64,000 nt of DNA from Pinus tabuliformis (lineage: Eukaryota; Streptophyta; Pinopsida; Pinales; Pinaceae), in NCBI GenBank assembly GCA_031772625.1, contig CM062816.1:629230992-629294991 (forward strand), written 5' to 3'. Positions within the stretch are counted from its first letter, which is position 1. Each line of letters begins with the position of its first letter. A program made the position numbers and the translations under genes. The notes beneath the pieces were generated by a model, which worked only from the letters and a program-made list of their open reading frames with translations, was not told the origin of the DNA and made no database searches. Below, one piece after another: positions 1 through 10,163 of the stretch.

Positions 1-921
1 GGTACATGTTAGAGAGGCTAAATTATTAGCATATGTTCCTTACTCATTTACAAGGCATTCCCCTCTAAAACTCTAAAAGCTGGTACAAATACATTATATC
101 CATATTAACCTTTTAGACTTGGACAATAATTGACAAATGAAGGTTTAAGCATTTTGAATCGCCAACAATAATCAATTTGTTTATGCCTTTGGAGATGCTT
201 ATTCTCATATCTTGCTAAAGAGAGAGCTTCAGATTGGTTATTCGAGGTTTTCCCAAGTCCCCATGCTTACTTTGTTTCATGTTTATCTTCAAGGTTAAAT
301 ATCACCCCTCCTGCTCCTGCCTCCCCGGGGTTACCTTTCGAAGCACCATCGAAAAAGCGTTGAACTTTCCCTATATTCCTTTGCAATTCTTCAAAATTTT
401 CCTTGGACAGTCTAATATAGAATGGAGGGACTTTATTATTCTTTTTTTATTGGAGGTAGACTTTGTGTTTTTAGAAATTTTGAGCTAATCCTTTTCTTCT
501 GCAGATAGATCCTTTATTTTCCTCTTCATCATATCCTCAAGAGGATATCACCTCAAATAGGAGTTGCATTCATTTCATGGCGACAGATTCTGGGGAGCGC
601 CATTTAGCTTGGAAGATCACTTGATTTCGGCAAAGTCAAATCGACCAACAAAGGAATTTTGAAAATTCCATCCAACATCACATAAAGAGGGAGCTAGATT
701 TCTTAGGAAAATGATACTGAGATCGCCATAGATTAAGCATCACATTCCACTCATCAAGAATAAAAGATAGATGAAAAAAATGCATGAGAGCAAATTTCCA
801 ATTATCCATTGAGAAGGGGCAAAAGAAAAAGAGATGCTTGATGGATTCCTCCACCTTGCCACAAAGCATGCAACGAGAAGGCCCATGGATGTTTCTTTTC
901 TGGAGGTTCTCAGCTGTCAAA
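1..921 (-). repeat. Left arm of ~0.92 kb inverted repeat (inverted LINE 3' end)
   Basis: Reverse-complement match to 3758-4679. Base 1 pairs with 4679 and base 921 with 3758, so the arms differ in length by about 1 bp. In stretches compared by eye only scattered single-base differences were seen, for example around 34, 120-150 and 310-330. The match stops sharply after the motif CTCAGCTGTCAAA. On the minus strand the arm encodes zf-RVT followed by RNase H remnants. Confidence 0.92.
120..914 (-). pseudogene. Inverted duplicate of LINE zf-RVT and RNase H segment
   Basis: Minus-strand reading from 914 down gives the zinc-binding reverse-transcriptase domain, with LTAENLQKRNIHG, CMLCGKVEESIKHLFFFC (the C-x2-C ... 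H-x4-C pattern) and a DNWKFALMHF tail. After a stop near 678 comes the RNase H part around 240-370, shared with 4310-4470 in the right arm. It has no upstream RT of its own and is a duplicated 3' end, not a second element. Its sequence matches the right-arm copy apart from scattered substitutions (for example KVEES here, KAEES there). Confidence 0.88.
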
Positions 922-941
922 CATTTCCAACATTTCCAATT

Positions 942-3900
942 ATCCATATTCTGGGACTCTTTGGATATTCTAAAGGAAAGGAATATGCATCTTAATTGTG
1001 TGATTAGAGGTGACTTCAATACCATTTTAAATAATGCAGAAAAAAGACGAGGAACTATAGTGAGGGATCCATTCAAAGATCGAATGGAAGAGTTAATAGA
1101 CAGTTGGGATTTTCTGGATGTTATTCCAAAGGTATGGAAATACACTTGGTCAAATAGATGAACCAGTCCTCAATACATTGCAGCTCGCTTCGATTCTTTT
1201 CTGATTCACAGTTGTTGATTTTTTATAGGTAGTGACAGTTCTTCATCTATTGAATCCCAAGGAGATTATGATCATCGAACTATTATGATCAAAATGGAGA
1301 AGGTGGAAAACCTTGGGCCTCTGCCTTTCAAGTTCAACGCAGATTGGGGGCTATCGGAAGAGGTGGGGGATCTGGTGGTAAGAGCATGGAAGACCATTGT
1401 TCAAGGCTCCCCAAACTTTGTATGGGAATCCAAGCTAAAGAATGTGAAACAAGAACTCGGGAAATGGTTGAAGGAGAACTATCAACCTCCAGGAAAAAAG
1501 AGAGACAAAGTTCAAGAACTCGAGGAACACTACAAATTGATGGAAGAAGCCCCAATTGAGGAAAATCACATTCATCATGAAGAGGAACTCTCTAGCCAGA
1601 TATTTGCCATAAGGTGTCAAGAAGAAAATCTTTGGAGGTTAAAATCCCGTAGCCTATGGTTAAAAACTAGGGACTCCAATGCTGCCTTCTTTCATAAGCA
1701 AGCCAAGATAAGGGAGGCACGAAATAGAATTAAATAAATAGAGCATGTTGGGAAGCCAAAAGTTTTCTCCTTCGAGGGCATCAAGGAGGAGGCCCCAATC
1801 TTCTTCAAATATCTCCTTAGTAAAGATCATATTCCTCTCGATCGAGCTAAGGACTTCCTCTATCCTTTACCTCAGGTGATCTCTCTTGCAGCCAATCTTC
1901 TCCTACTAGATGAAATTAAGGATGAGAAAGTTTGAAGAGTGGTTTGGTCCTTGGAACCTGAAAATTTTCCTGGGCCTGATTGGTTCTCTATTTGTTTTTA
2001 TCGATTATATTGGAATACTATTAAAAAGGATCCCTTGAGAATGCTAAACCACGGCAGAATCAAAAAGAAAATTGGTGGAAACACTAATTATTCATTTCTT
2101 GCTCTAATCCCCAAGGAAGCCAACCCAACCAACTTCTCCAAATTTCATCCCATTTCGCTCTACAACTCTTCTTACAAAATCCTAACCAAAATCATTACCA
2201 ACAGAGTCAAACCTTTACTCTCTTCCTTTATCTCTGAGAACCAAGGGGGATTTATGCAGCACAGATATATCTTTGATAACATAATTTTGGTCCAGGAAGC
2301 TATTCATTCGAGAAAGGTTGTGAGAGAAGTTGGATTCATATTTATTAAGTTGAACATGGCCAACACTTTTGATTGGGTACTTCCTTTTCCTTGTTTTGGA
2401 AAAAATAGGTTTCAATGGACCAACCTCCTTCTTTGCTACTTCCAGAGGACTTCGACAAGGGTGTCTGTTGTCAACTTTGCTCTACATAATAATGGCTAAA
2501 ACCTTGAGCAAAAATATTGAGGTAGCAAGGTTGGATGGTTCTCTTCCAAGCCTAAGCATTGTTATAAATGTTCAGGAAGTCAACCACTCCCAGTTCACAA
2601 ATGACACTCTCCTTCTTGGTGGTGCCTCCTTAGTTATTGCCTCAATATTCAAGAGTATCTTGGATTTATACCTTCTTTTGCTTGGAGGTTTGATCAATAA
2701 AAAGAAATGTCAATTGATTGGTTGGAATTGCTCTGGGGTTATTTTGACTAAAATTTCCATATTGCTAGGGTTCCCGATTTATATTGACAGAAAATCCTTT
2801 TCCTATCTTGGGATTCCAATATCCTTTAAGTAGGAGTCTAGGGAAGACTAGGATTATGTTGTGTAGAAAATCAAAAATAGGATTCAATATTGGGGAGCAA
2901 GGTGGCTAAATCTAGCAAGAAGGGTCATTCTGATCAAATCGGTTCTCTCTTCCCTTCCAGTGTATCCGCGGTCAGGTTTGTTAGCTCCAAAGTACATAAT
3001 TCATAGATTAAGTAGTATAATCTGGAAATTCCTCTGGTAGGGAGGCAAAAATAATGAAAACAAATTCCATCTTGTCAACTGGAAAATGGTAAGGCAGCCA
3101 AGGAATATGGGGGGATTAGCAATCAAAGACGAATTCATGAATCTAGCTCTTGGTGCCAAACTGGTTTGGAGGTTACTATCGAATTCAAATGAATGGTGGA
3201 AAAACGCCTTTACAAGGAAATACTTCCACAAAAATCATCTCCTCAGACATGAAGGAGAAGTTTGAGAAGGGAAAGGTACCAAAATTTGGAAGCTTTGCAA
3301 AACAACGACCCCGCTTTTGTTGAATCATCTAGGTTGGCAACCGGCTAATGGAAAGCGTATTCATATGTGGAAATATCGCTCTCCCCTCTCTGATATATTA
3401 GCTGATGACCAAGGGTTTATGGATCTTGAAAATTGGATGATGGAACATGGTTTTACTCATCTAGCTAACATTTCCAGTTGGGATGAACAAGGAAATTGGA
3501 ACGGGTGGAGAACATTGAATCTTCCCAAGCATTTGTTGCATCATTGACATTCAATACTATGCCATTGCTACCAGCAAATTGGATAAACAAATTTGGCTTG
3601 GAGGGAAAATTAAAAAGTATACAGTCAAAGAGGGATATGCTATGCTCCGTAAGAAACTTCCCTCTCCATCTCCAACATGAATATGGGAAAATATTTGGAA
3701 CAAGGATGGTCTCCCAAAGGTCAACATCTTCTGTTGGGAGCTGGTCCATGAGAAAATTTTGACAGCTGAGAACCTCCAGAAAAGAAACATCCATGGGCCT
3801 TCTCGTTGCATGCTTTGTGGCAAGGCGGAGGAATCCATCAAGCATCTCTTTTTCTTTTGCCCCTTCTCAATGGATAATTGGAAATTTGCTCTCATGCATT

Positions 3901-4560
3901 TTTTTCATCTATCTTTTATTCTTGATGAGTGGAATGTGATGTTTAATCTATGGCGATCTCAATATCCTTTTCCTAAGAAATCTAGCTCCCTCTTTATGTG
4001 ATGTTGGATGGAATTTCCAAAATTCCTTTGTTGGTCGATTTGACTTTGCCGAAATCAAGTGATCTTCCAAGGTAAATGGCGCTCCCCAGAATCTGTCGCC
4101 ATGAAATGAATGCAACTCCTATTTGAGGTGATATCCTCTCGAGGATATGATGAAGAGGAAATAAAGGATCTATCTGCAGAAGAAAAAGATTAGCTCAAAA
4201 TTTCTAAAAACACAAAGTCTACCTCCAATAAAAAAAGAATAATAAAGTCCCTCCATTCTATATTAGACTGTCCAAGGAAAATTTTGAAGAATTGCAAAGG
4301 AATATAGGGAAAGTTCAACGCTTTTTCGATGGTGCTTCGAAAGGTAACCCCAGGGAGGCAGGAGTAGGAGGGGTGATATTTAACCTTGAAGATAAACATG
4401 AAACAAAGTAAGCATGGGGACTTGGGAAAACCTCGAATAACCAATCCGAAGCTCTCTCTCTTTAGCAAGATATGAAGATAAGCATCTCCAAAGGCATAAA
4501 CAAATTGATTATTGTTGGCGATTCAAAATTGTTAAACCTTCATTTGTCAATTATTGTCCA
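942..4560 (+). pseudogene. LINE ORF2 pseudogene: endonuclease (partial), reverse transcriptase, zf-RVT, RNase H
   Basis: In order on the plus strand: end of the APE-type endonuclease at about 960-1300 (VIRGDFNTIL, then GDYDHRTI matching the family's S/GDH motif), a linker at 1285-1735, RT fingers at about 1950-2360 (FHPISLYNSSYKILTKII, ENQGGFMQHR), palm at about 2430-2640 (GLRQGCLLSTLLY), thumb/connection at 2830-3540, zf-RVT at 3759-3930 and RNase H from about 4310 (FFDGASKGNPREAGVGGVIF, then NNQSEALSL). The catalytic F/YADD box reads FTND, so the first aspartate is lost. Stops interrupt at about 1159, 1735, 1933, 2830 and 3545, and the RNase H GDSK motif near 4520 is in another frame. Inactive; reverse transcription would be at the target site in living relatives. 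Confidence 0.9.
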
Positions 4561-4679
4561 AGTCTAAAAGGTTAATATGGATATAATGTATTTGTACCAG
4601 CTTTTAGAGTTTTAGAGGGGAATGCCTTGTAAATGAGTAAGGAACATATGCTAACAATTTAGCCTCTCTAACATGTACC
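3758..4679 (+). repeat. Right arm of ~0.92 kb inverted repeat (LINE 3' end in native orientation)
   Basis: Partner of 1-921. It holds the native zf-RVT and RNase H part of the LINE plus its 3' untranslated end. Transcripts running through 1-4679 could fold into a long duplex with a ~2.8 kb loop. Confidence 0.92.
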
Positions 4680-4712
4680 CAACAATAATCACTGTTTATT
4701 TTTTTTAATGAA

Positions 4713-6317
4713 AGGTCAAGTATTATAATTGTATTGGAGCATTATATATTTAGAAATCACTCTTTAAATAAATTTAAAAAGTAAACATGAGTTTAACCTT
4801 CCATAAAAATATTAGTATATAGTATTTCTTATTTTAGGAATTTTTGATATAATCAAGCAAACGAGCAATTATATCATATTCTTTAATTATATTAAAAAAG
4901 ATATAATTGAATTCATGTTGAACTAAGAAACCAAGAAAAAGACATCATACTTTTTTCAAAACTAAAATGACAAGTTTCCTCCATAATGAAATGGCAAGTT
5001 CCCTCCACCAAGTATAGTAATGTTTAAAGTTGAGAATCTTGACCATAAGCCCAAACGCAAAAGCTATGGGCAAGAGTTCATCATTGTAGAGCTTGAACCC
5101 ATGTAAAATCAAATGTATGGGCAAATGTATGGGCATTCTTAAGGTTTTTGATTGATTTATTTTTCAAAAATAAAAATAAAATATACTATTATTTATATAT
5201 ATTTGCAAAAGACTTATAGGATCTTTGAGGTTAAGAATTACAAAATTCAGATTTGTATTATTGATATCCTTCCTTTTAAGGATATCTCAATCTGTTGTTT
5301 GCTCATTTTTAATAGAACTTTAGAATATTTTTAATATAATGTTATTTTTTTCCCAAACTTACTAGCTATGTAAATTATTCAAATCTTTAAATTTAATGAA
5401 TTCTTTTATATTATTTGTTTATTTTAAAAACAATAGATCATTACATATATGAAATTAATACCTCCATATTTATAAAATAAGTATAGATGTTCATCTCTAA
5501 TTATATTTTTCTATATAATTGTTTTAAAAATGAGGTAATGAAAACTTATATTAAAACAATCAAATAAAGGACGAGTTAATAAAAACTTATACTAAAAACA
5601 ACAAATAAATGTTTTATAAATAGAAATTCTCTTATAGACATATTATTATCATTCTATTGAAGTAATAATTAAAATAAAGTTATATCAATACAATTTTCAT
5701 TTTTCATCACAATCTTACCATAGTTTTAAAAACCTAGGATGTTGAATAATTGATGTTACCAATTTTTTTTTCCTAATTTTCATTTTTTAATATTTTCTAT
5801 ATAAAAATAATAAAAAACTTTATCTTAAATTACAAGATAAACTTTAATAAAAAAAATTATATAATTACAATGACCCTTTTTAGTTTAAATTACGATATTG
5901 ATTTTAATAAAAAAAAATTATAACTTATTAAACATGTAAAATAATAATATTAATAAAATGAATAAAAATATTAAAACTAAACACATCTGGATATAATGGC
6001 AATTTCTTTCCTTTCATAAAAATTTAGAAAAATACAACTATATACAGTTACATCACAAGTAAGTGGCCAAACTTCAAAAAGATTATAAAATTTTAATTAA
6101 AAAAATAACAAAACATTGAAATACACCGATAAACTTTTCCCGCAGAAAGTATTCTCTCTTCCTCATTTATCATTTATGACTTCCACCATGTGCGAGGAAA
6201 TTCCACATATCATACAGATTTTACATCAACATACAAATGGTAAACTACATAGCATGACCAACCAGCATATATCAACAAACGCAAGGTCCTACAAAATTAA
6301 TCCATTGGCTCTAGTTG
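4713..6317. other. AT-rich intergenic DNA, no gene seen
   Basis: Very AT-rich, with A and T runs and no recognisable domain, splice-bounded exon or paired repeat on either strand. Short open stretches here (for example 4945-5136 minus) have no protein-like composition. Confidence 0.7.
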
Positions 6318-6691
6318 TTAGTAGAGACGCATGGACACAGAATCCATATGGCAGAAATTCAAACTCTGGACTTTGACAACTGTGGTGTCATTGCCGAACA
6401 GAAATAGTTTGGCAGCTCCATTTAGTGCATGTGTGGGATATGCACGGTCTTCCCCCTTATGCATAGCTCTCCACAATCGAATGGTCAACCTGAAAAAAAA
6501 TAGAACCAGACCGTGGACATTTCCTTTAATTCTCAAAATCCATGGTTACCTTAAAAAAAAATTATTTTTTTCTCCAAACAAATAAACGACTTACCAGAGT
6601 TCCAACCGAGATGCTCTTTCGTCTGCCAGAATTGGGACGGAACTCCCATGCATCCCCAATATGAGTTCGGATGCTAGCGAGGATCTGCATT
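6318..6691 (-). pseudogene. Acid invertase (beta-fructofuranosidase, GH32) C-terminal pseudogene fragment, two exons
   Basis: Minus-strand exon 6691-6595 starts after an ...CGGCAG acceptor and ends at CTG/GTAAGT. The next exon starts at 6489 after a T-rich ...TTCAG acceptor and ends at the stop TAA at 6318. Spliced in frame, the junction reads RRKSISVGTL then VDHSIVESYA, the signature of the C-terminal beta-sandwich of plant GH32 invertases. The residue after it, normally Gln, is TAA. After GGRPCIS a short deletion shifts the frame, and the rest (PTHALNGAAKLFLFGNDTT, then VKVQSLNF) continues one frame over to a plausible natural end. Invertases hydrolyse sucrose in vacuole or cell wall. This copy lacks the catalytic N-terminal propeller within the window and carries a nonsense mutation plus a frameshift, so it is dead. 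Confidence 0.85.
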
Positions 6692-6879
6692 CTGCCGAAA
6701 ATGAAAAGAGACGATCATGGACAGCATAAACGTTTTCAATATCAATTCCTCTGACCATTCCAAAATTATAAGAAGAGGATTTGAACCCTCACAGAATTAT
6801 TTTCAGAAACCACCAATTAAGAAAAAGGATAAAACAACGAGGCCATAGCATAGATGTGTCCAATTTCGGGCATTCATGA

Positions 6880-7080
6880 AGTGTTTTCGTGGGCGCGCTA
6901 AAATTTGAAATTTGAAATATCAAATTGAATGCACCACGCGTTTTGGGGCGCGGGGAGGTTCGCTGTTGTCAGAAACGAGACGGGGCGGGCGGGCGGGCGG
7001 GCCTTTGTTGGTGGGTCCCGCGTATGTCACCGGAAACGCGAGGTTGCCCGCCGGAGTTATGTACGTGCACCACATACATA
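6880..7080 (+). promoter_or_regulatory. GC-rich, CpG-rich block upstream of the AP2/ERF gene
   Basis: In a window that is otherwise strongly AT-rich, about 6940-7060 is GC-rich and full of CpG, with a short GGGC tandem (about 6980-7001) and a CCGGAAACGCG-like stretch. It lies about 400-600 bp upstream of the AP2/ERF start codon. Inferred to be a promoter-proximal region; no protein or RNA gene is recognised in it. Confidence 0.45.
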
Positions 7081-7235
7081 GATGGCAAAGGCATTTATGA
7101 CTCAATATATGGCTAGTTAGCCCTGGCCAGACAAAGGTGACACTCGTAGACTAACCTAAATATTCATTAAAACGCATTTAATTAAAATGGCTGCACGATC
7201 ATAGTGAATAATGTGGCTTAAATTAATTTAAAAAG

Positions 7236-7243
7236 TATAAAAG
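7236..7243 (+). promoter_or_regulatory. TATA box candidate for the AP2/ERF gene
   Basis: TATAAAAG in the right orientation, about 245 bp before the ATG at 7481, leaving room for a ~210-base leader. Placement is inferred from motif and spacing only. Confidence 0.5.
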
Positions 7244-7378
7244 ATTTTCGCCTCCATACAACGGGTTTCTGTGCCGAGGAAACGCTTCTCTAATTTGATG
7301 GTTAATGTCAGTTAAATTAACTAGTATTACTCTGTTTATTTATTTAGTAGCTAGTTAGGGTTTGATACGTTAAACTTT

Positions 7379-7480
7379 TATCTATGAACACCTTCGGCCT
7401 CCAGAAAACAAGCGTTTAGCGCCGAGCAGAGTCGATCGTTTGATAAACGAGGTAGCAATCCAAATCTGAGAGGAGGAAAA
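7379..7480 (+). promoter_or_regulatory. 5' leader of the AP2/ERF gene (copied elsewhere in the window)
   Basis: The leader ends in a purine-rich stretch just before ATG. About 100 bp, including CGTTTAGCGCCGAGCA and GAGGTAGCAATCCAAATCT, recur with modest divergence at 15582-15690. A weaker internal copy of the first part (TTCGCCTCCA...GTGCCGAGG) lies at 7246-7280. Duplication of the leader supports this as the transcribed start of the gene family. Confidence 0.6.
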
Positions 7481-8749
7481 ATGTCGCGTGATGATAATGA
7501 GGGAGGTTCCGCTACTTCGCCCAGAAAATTTGAAGATCAAGAAAATGATATTGATGTTGGTAGCGCTACCAGTGTGCAACACCAGAAAGAAGATGATCAC
7601 ACGGAAGATCATGAAGCCAAAAGCAGCGGAGGAATCAAGCAATACAGCGGTGTGTACTTTGACAAAAGACGACGAAAGTGGGCTGCCCAGGTCTATCTCT
7701 CGGGATCAAAGAAGGTGGCTCTGGGAGTGTATCTGACAGCTGAAATGGCTGCGGTTGCACATGATACAGGGTTCTTTTTCGTGAAAGAAAAATCTGATGG
7801 TTTGAACTTTCCACAATATGCTTCTCGGCTACCACGCCCTCGTTCACACTCTCGGAAGGACATTAGATCTGCAGCACGAACTGCTGCAACGGAATTAACC
7901 CCTCAAATCATTGAAGGGCAGATGGAACAGCAATCAGAAGTACAACTGCCAAATTCCCGTTCTGCTAATTCAGCAGATGTACAACTGCTGGTAAAGAAAC
8001 CAAGAAAGGTGGCTACCAGGGCTGCAGGTCCCATGACGACTCAGGCACGACAAGAAACAGAACAAATTCTTGGTGACAAGTAAAAGTCTCCCCTCATACT
8101 AAATGCATATCACATGTTGTAGATGTTAAGTGTTATATCTTTTTGTTTGTGCAATTTTAAATGGTTAATGTTATATCTTTTGTTTTTGAGATTGTGGTTA
8201 ATGTTTTTACTATGTTGAGATGGACTGGCATATTAACACTATTACAGTCTATTTTTAAATGATTTAAATTTACAGTTTAAAACTAGAAAATATATTTTTA
8301 AAAATAAATTCTATATATAAAATTGTATTTGTAACAGAGATCAAAGAAGCGGGGGAATCCAGAGATTCAGAGGTGTGTACTTTGACAAAGATAGTGGTAA
8401 GTGGGTTCCTCGCGTCACCGTCCAGCAGCAAAAGCGGCCGCGTCTGGGAGAGTATCCGACAGCTGAAATGGCTGCAATTGCACGCGACACGGTGTTCTTC
8501 TACTCGACAGGAAAATCTAATGGCTTGAACTTTCCACAATTTGCTTCTCTGCTACCACGGCCTGCTTCAGACTCTCTTAAGGATATTAGATCTGCAGCAC
8601 GGATGGCGGTCCAGAACTTAACCATTCAAGGGCGGATGAGACCGGAATTAGAAGCATCTGCTGTAATATCGGTGCCCACTTCAGCTCCAACGGTGTCGCT
8701 AACTACAGGTATGCGAAATTCCCGTTCTGCTAATTCCACAGATGTATAA
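7481..8749 (+). CDS. Two-exon protein with two tandem ERF/DREB-type AP2 domains
   Basis: Exon 1 is 7481-8079, exon 2 is 8338-8749, joined across a GT-AG intron in frame (GAC AA/A GAT) to give about 336 residues. An acidic N-terminus (about 1-50) precedes AP2 domain 1 at about 56-115 (GVYFDKRRRKWAAQV, LGVYLTAEMAAVAHDTGFF, GLNFPQYAS). Domain 2 follows at about 209-268 (RFRGVYFDKDSGKWVPRV, YPTAEMAAIARDT, GLNFPQFAS). Each is followed by LPRPxSxSxKDIRSAAR, the extension typical of ERF/DREB proteins, so the pair probably arose by duplicating one ERF unit and not from the AP2/ANT class. Known AP2 domains bind GC-rich DNA in the nucleus. Here the usual WLG is ALG or RLG, and YRG is YSG in domain 1, so DNA binding may be altered. 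A stop at 8747 replaces a Gln codon and removes a conserved tail. Probably expressed or only recently damaged. Confidence 0.8.
8080..8337 (+). other. Intron of the double-AP2 gene
   Basis: Begins GTAAAAG directly after GGTGACAA and ends TTTGTAACAG. It is T-rich as expected, and splicing it out keeps the frame and places the second copy of the RSGGI lead-in ahead of domain 2. Without splicing, exon 1 runs into a stop at 8081, giving a 200-residue single-domain protein, so intron retention would yield a one-domain form. Confidence 0.75.
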
Positions 8750-8851
8750 CTGCCAGTAAAGCAAGGAATAGAGGTGGCTGCCAGGGCTGCAGGTCTCATT
8801 ACCAGTAGGGAACGACAACGGCCGGAACAAACTATTGACCTCATGAAATAA
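8750..8851 (+). pseudogene. Conserved C-terminal tail of the AP2 gene, cut off by a nonsense codon
   Basis: Continues exon 2 in the same frame after TAA at 8747 and encodes about 33 codons (VAARAAGLITSRERQRPEQ) to a natural stop at 8849-8851. The same tail follows domain 1 (VATRAAGPMTTQARQETEQ) and the paralogue at 42.9 kb, where the matching codon is CAA. So TAA here is a single C-to-T change, and this was once coding. Confidence 0.75.
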
Positions 8852-8885
8852 ATAAGGGCCCTTTATGAAGTGCATGGCAATGTAT

Positions 8886-9011
8886 ACCTTTGTAGTTATC
8901 ATGAGAAACAAATCAACCATATACTTTCAGAAAAACAACTATAGGTTTACCTTTGTAGTTATCATGAGAAATAAATCAACCATATACTTTCAGAAAAACA
9001 ACTATAGGTTT
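8886..9011 (+). repeat. 63-bp tandem duplication in the AP2 3' flank
   Basis: Units 8886-8948 and 8949-9011, almost identical, starting ACCTTTGTAGTTATCATGAG. The paralogous flank at 43.08 kb has one copy, so the duplication happened after the loci separated. Confidence 0.9.
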
Positions 9012-9366
9012 ATTACATTGCCACATCCTTGGATCTCGTCAAAACCCTGAAGTATGAAGAAAGAGAGTCTATCAAAGGACATATTGGGTCACCATTTGTA
9101 AAGTTTATTAATAGTTTTATTAAGAGTTTTTTCTTCTCTGTCGTAACATATCCATTTTTCATAAAAGAAATGATCATTGGAAAAACAACTATGGGTTTAT
9201 TACATTGCCATATCCTTGTATCTCGTCAACATCCTGAAGTATGAAGAAAGACAGTCTTATGAAAGGACTTATTGGGTGACCATTTGTAAAGTCTATTAAT
9301 AGTTTCATTAAGAGTTTTTTCCTCCTTTGTCATGACATATCCATTTTTCATAAAATAAATGATCAC
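8994..9366 (+). repeat. 187-bp tandem duplication in the AP2 3' flank
   Basis: Unit 8994-9180 is repeated at 9181-9366 with modest divergence, for example TTATTACATTGCCA and ATCCATTTTTCATAAAA in both. The 43.1-43.3 kb paralogous flank has a single copy. Confidence 0.85.
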
Positions 9367-9766
9367 CGGAATGCTCATGAAACAAATTATAATCAAAACG
9401 CCCTTATATCAACTTTTACAAACAAAAAATGGAATAGGTAGGATACTGATTTCCTTATTACAGCAATGGAGAGGGTACCCCACCTATCATTTTATTTTAA
9501 ATTTTGATTATTTAATCTTGGTTTTAATACTTTGCTTTAAATTTTATTGTTTAATCTTCTTCTTTTTTTCTTTTTTTTTACAGAAAATTAATGTGTGTAC
9601 GTAATGGTTTCAGTTTTTGCAAATAAGTATGTGAACACCTTCACCCTAACTTAATGCATTCTTTAGGGAAGCCTAACTCTTTCCATGATAAACAATGTGA
9701 TACTAAATTGTTAACGACTCGTACTATGTAAACAAACAATAGCCCTTGCTTCTTACTTCTTATAAC
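9367..9766. other. Intergenic flank between AP2 gene and copia insertion
   Basis: AT-rich sequence partly shared with the paralogous flank near 43.32-43.5 kb (CTCATGAAACAAATTATAA). No gene is seen. Confidence 0.6.
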
Positions 9767-10163
9767 TGTAAAAATCTTAAGTTACAGCCCAAAGATTATC
9801 AATACCAAATATTTCACTGACAAACTTAATATGATCTTTGTTTAAGATTACATACCTTTATTAACAGCGGAAGAATTAATGGCTGCCATCTTTTGTCTTC
9901 TGTCTTCTTCTCAGAATTCGGTTTCTCTCCTCTTGCCCTCACTTCCTTTATGTGCTTCTTGATGGAGAAGAATGCAACTCTTGTGTGTGGGAGAGAGAGG
10001 ACCCAATCCTTTATATATTATTTAACTCTAATCTGGTACGTCCATCATATACCAATTCAACGCTTAAGATCTAATGCTTTAATGCTTAGATCGGGTCACA
10101 TTAAGATTAGAAACTGCTTTAACGTTAAAAGCATTTGCTGTTTCCAATAGCAGATTTCTAACA
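9767..10163 (-). repeat. 3' LTR of the copia element
   Basis: TG...CA-bounded and matches 14881-15278. It differs by an extra ~8 bp near 9895, one fewer ATGCTTTA unit near 10075, and single-base changes (for example ACAGCCC versus ACAACCC). Confidence 0.95.

Larger units (their letters stand above)
1..4712 (+). mobile_element. LINE (non-LTR retrotransposon), 5'-truncated, flanked by inverted copies of its own 3' end
   Basis: Decayed plant LINE read on the plus strand from about 942. It keeps the end of the endonuclease domain, the reverse transcriptase, the zinc-binding domain (zf-RVT) and RNase H, then a short 3' tail ending near 4712 in a T-run followed by AATGAAA, as plant LINEs often end. 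Bases 1-921 are the reverse complement of 3758-4679, so the 3' third of the element is present twice in opposite orientation. The left copy reaches the first base of the window and may continue upstream. The endonuclease N-terminus and ORF1 are missing. Several in-frame stops and frameshifts make it non-autonomous. Confidence 0.9.

Noticed and set aside
234-488. Plus-strand open frame of 84 codons near the window start
   Set aside because: It is the reverse-strand shadow of the inverted RNase H region of the LINE; the same peptide appears antisense in 4190-4468.
678-1161. Overlapping open frames suggesting a chimeric host gene at 678-1161
   Set aside because: Explained by the inverted-arm joint: zf-RVT on the minus strand up to 914 and endonuclease on the plus strand after 942.
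6331-6585. Plus-strand 84-codon frame
   Set aside because: Shadow of the invertase pseudogene exons on the opposite strand.
6912-7116. Several Gly/Arg-rich open frames in the GC-rich block
   Set aside because: All three frames are open because the sequence is GC-rich with a GGGC repeat; no conserved motif.
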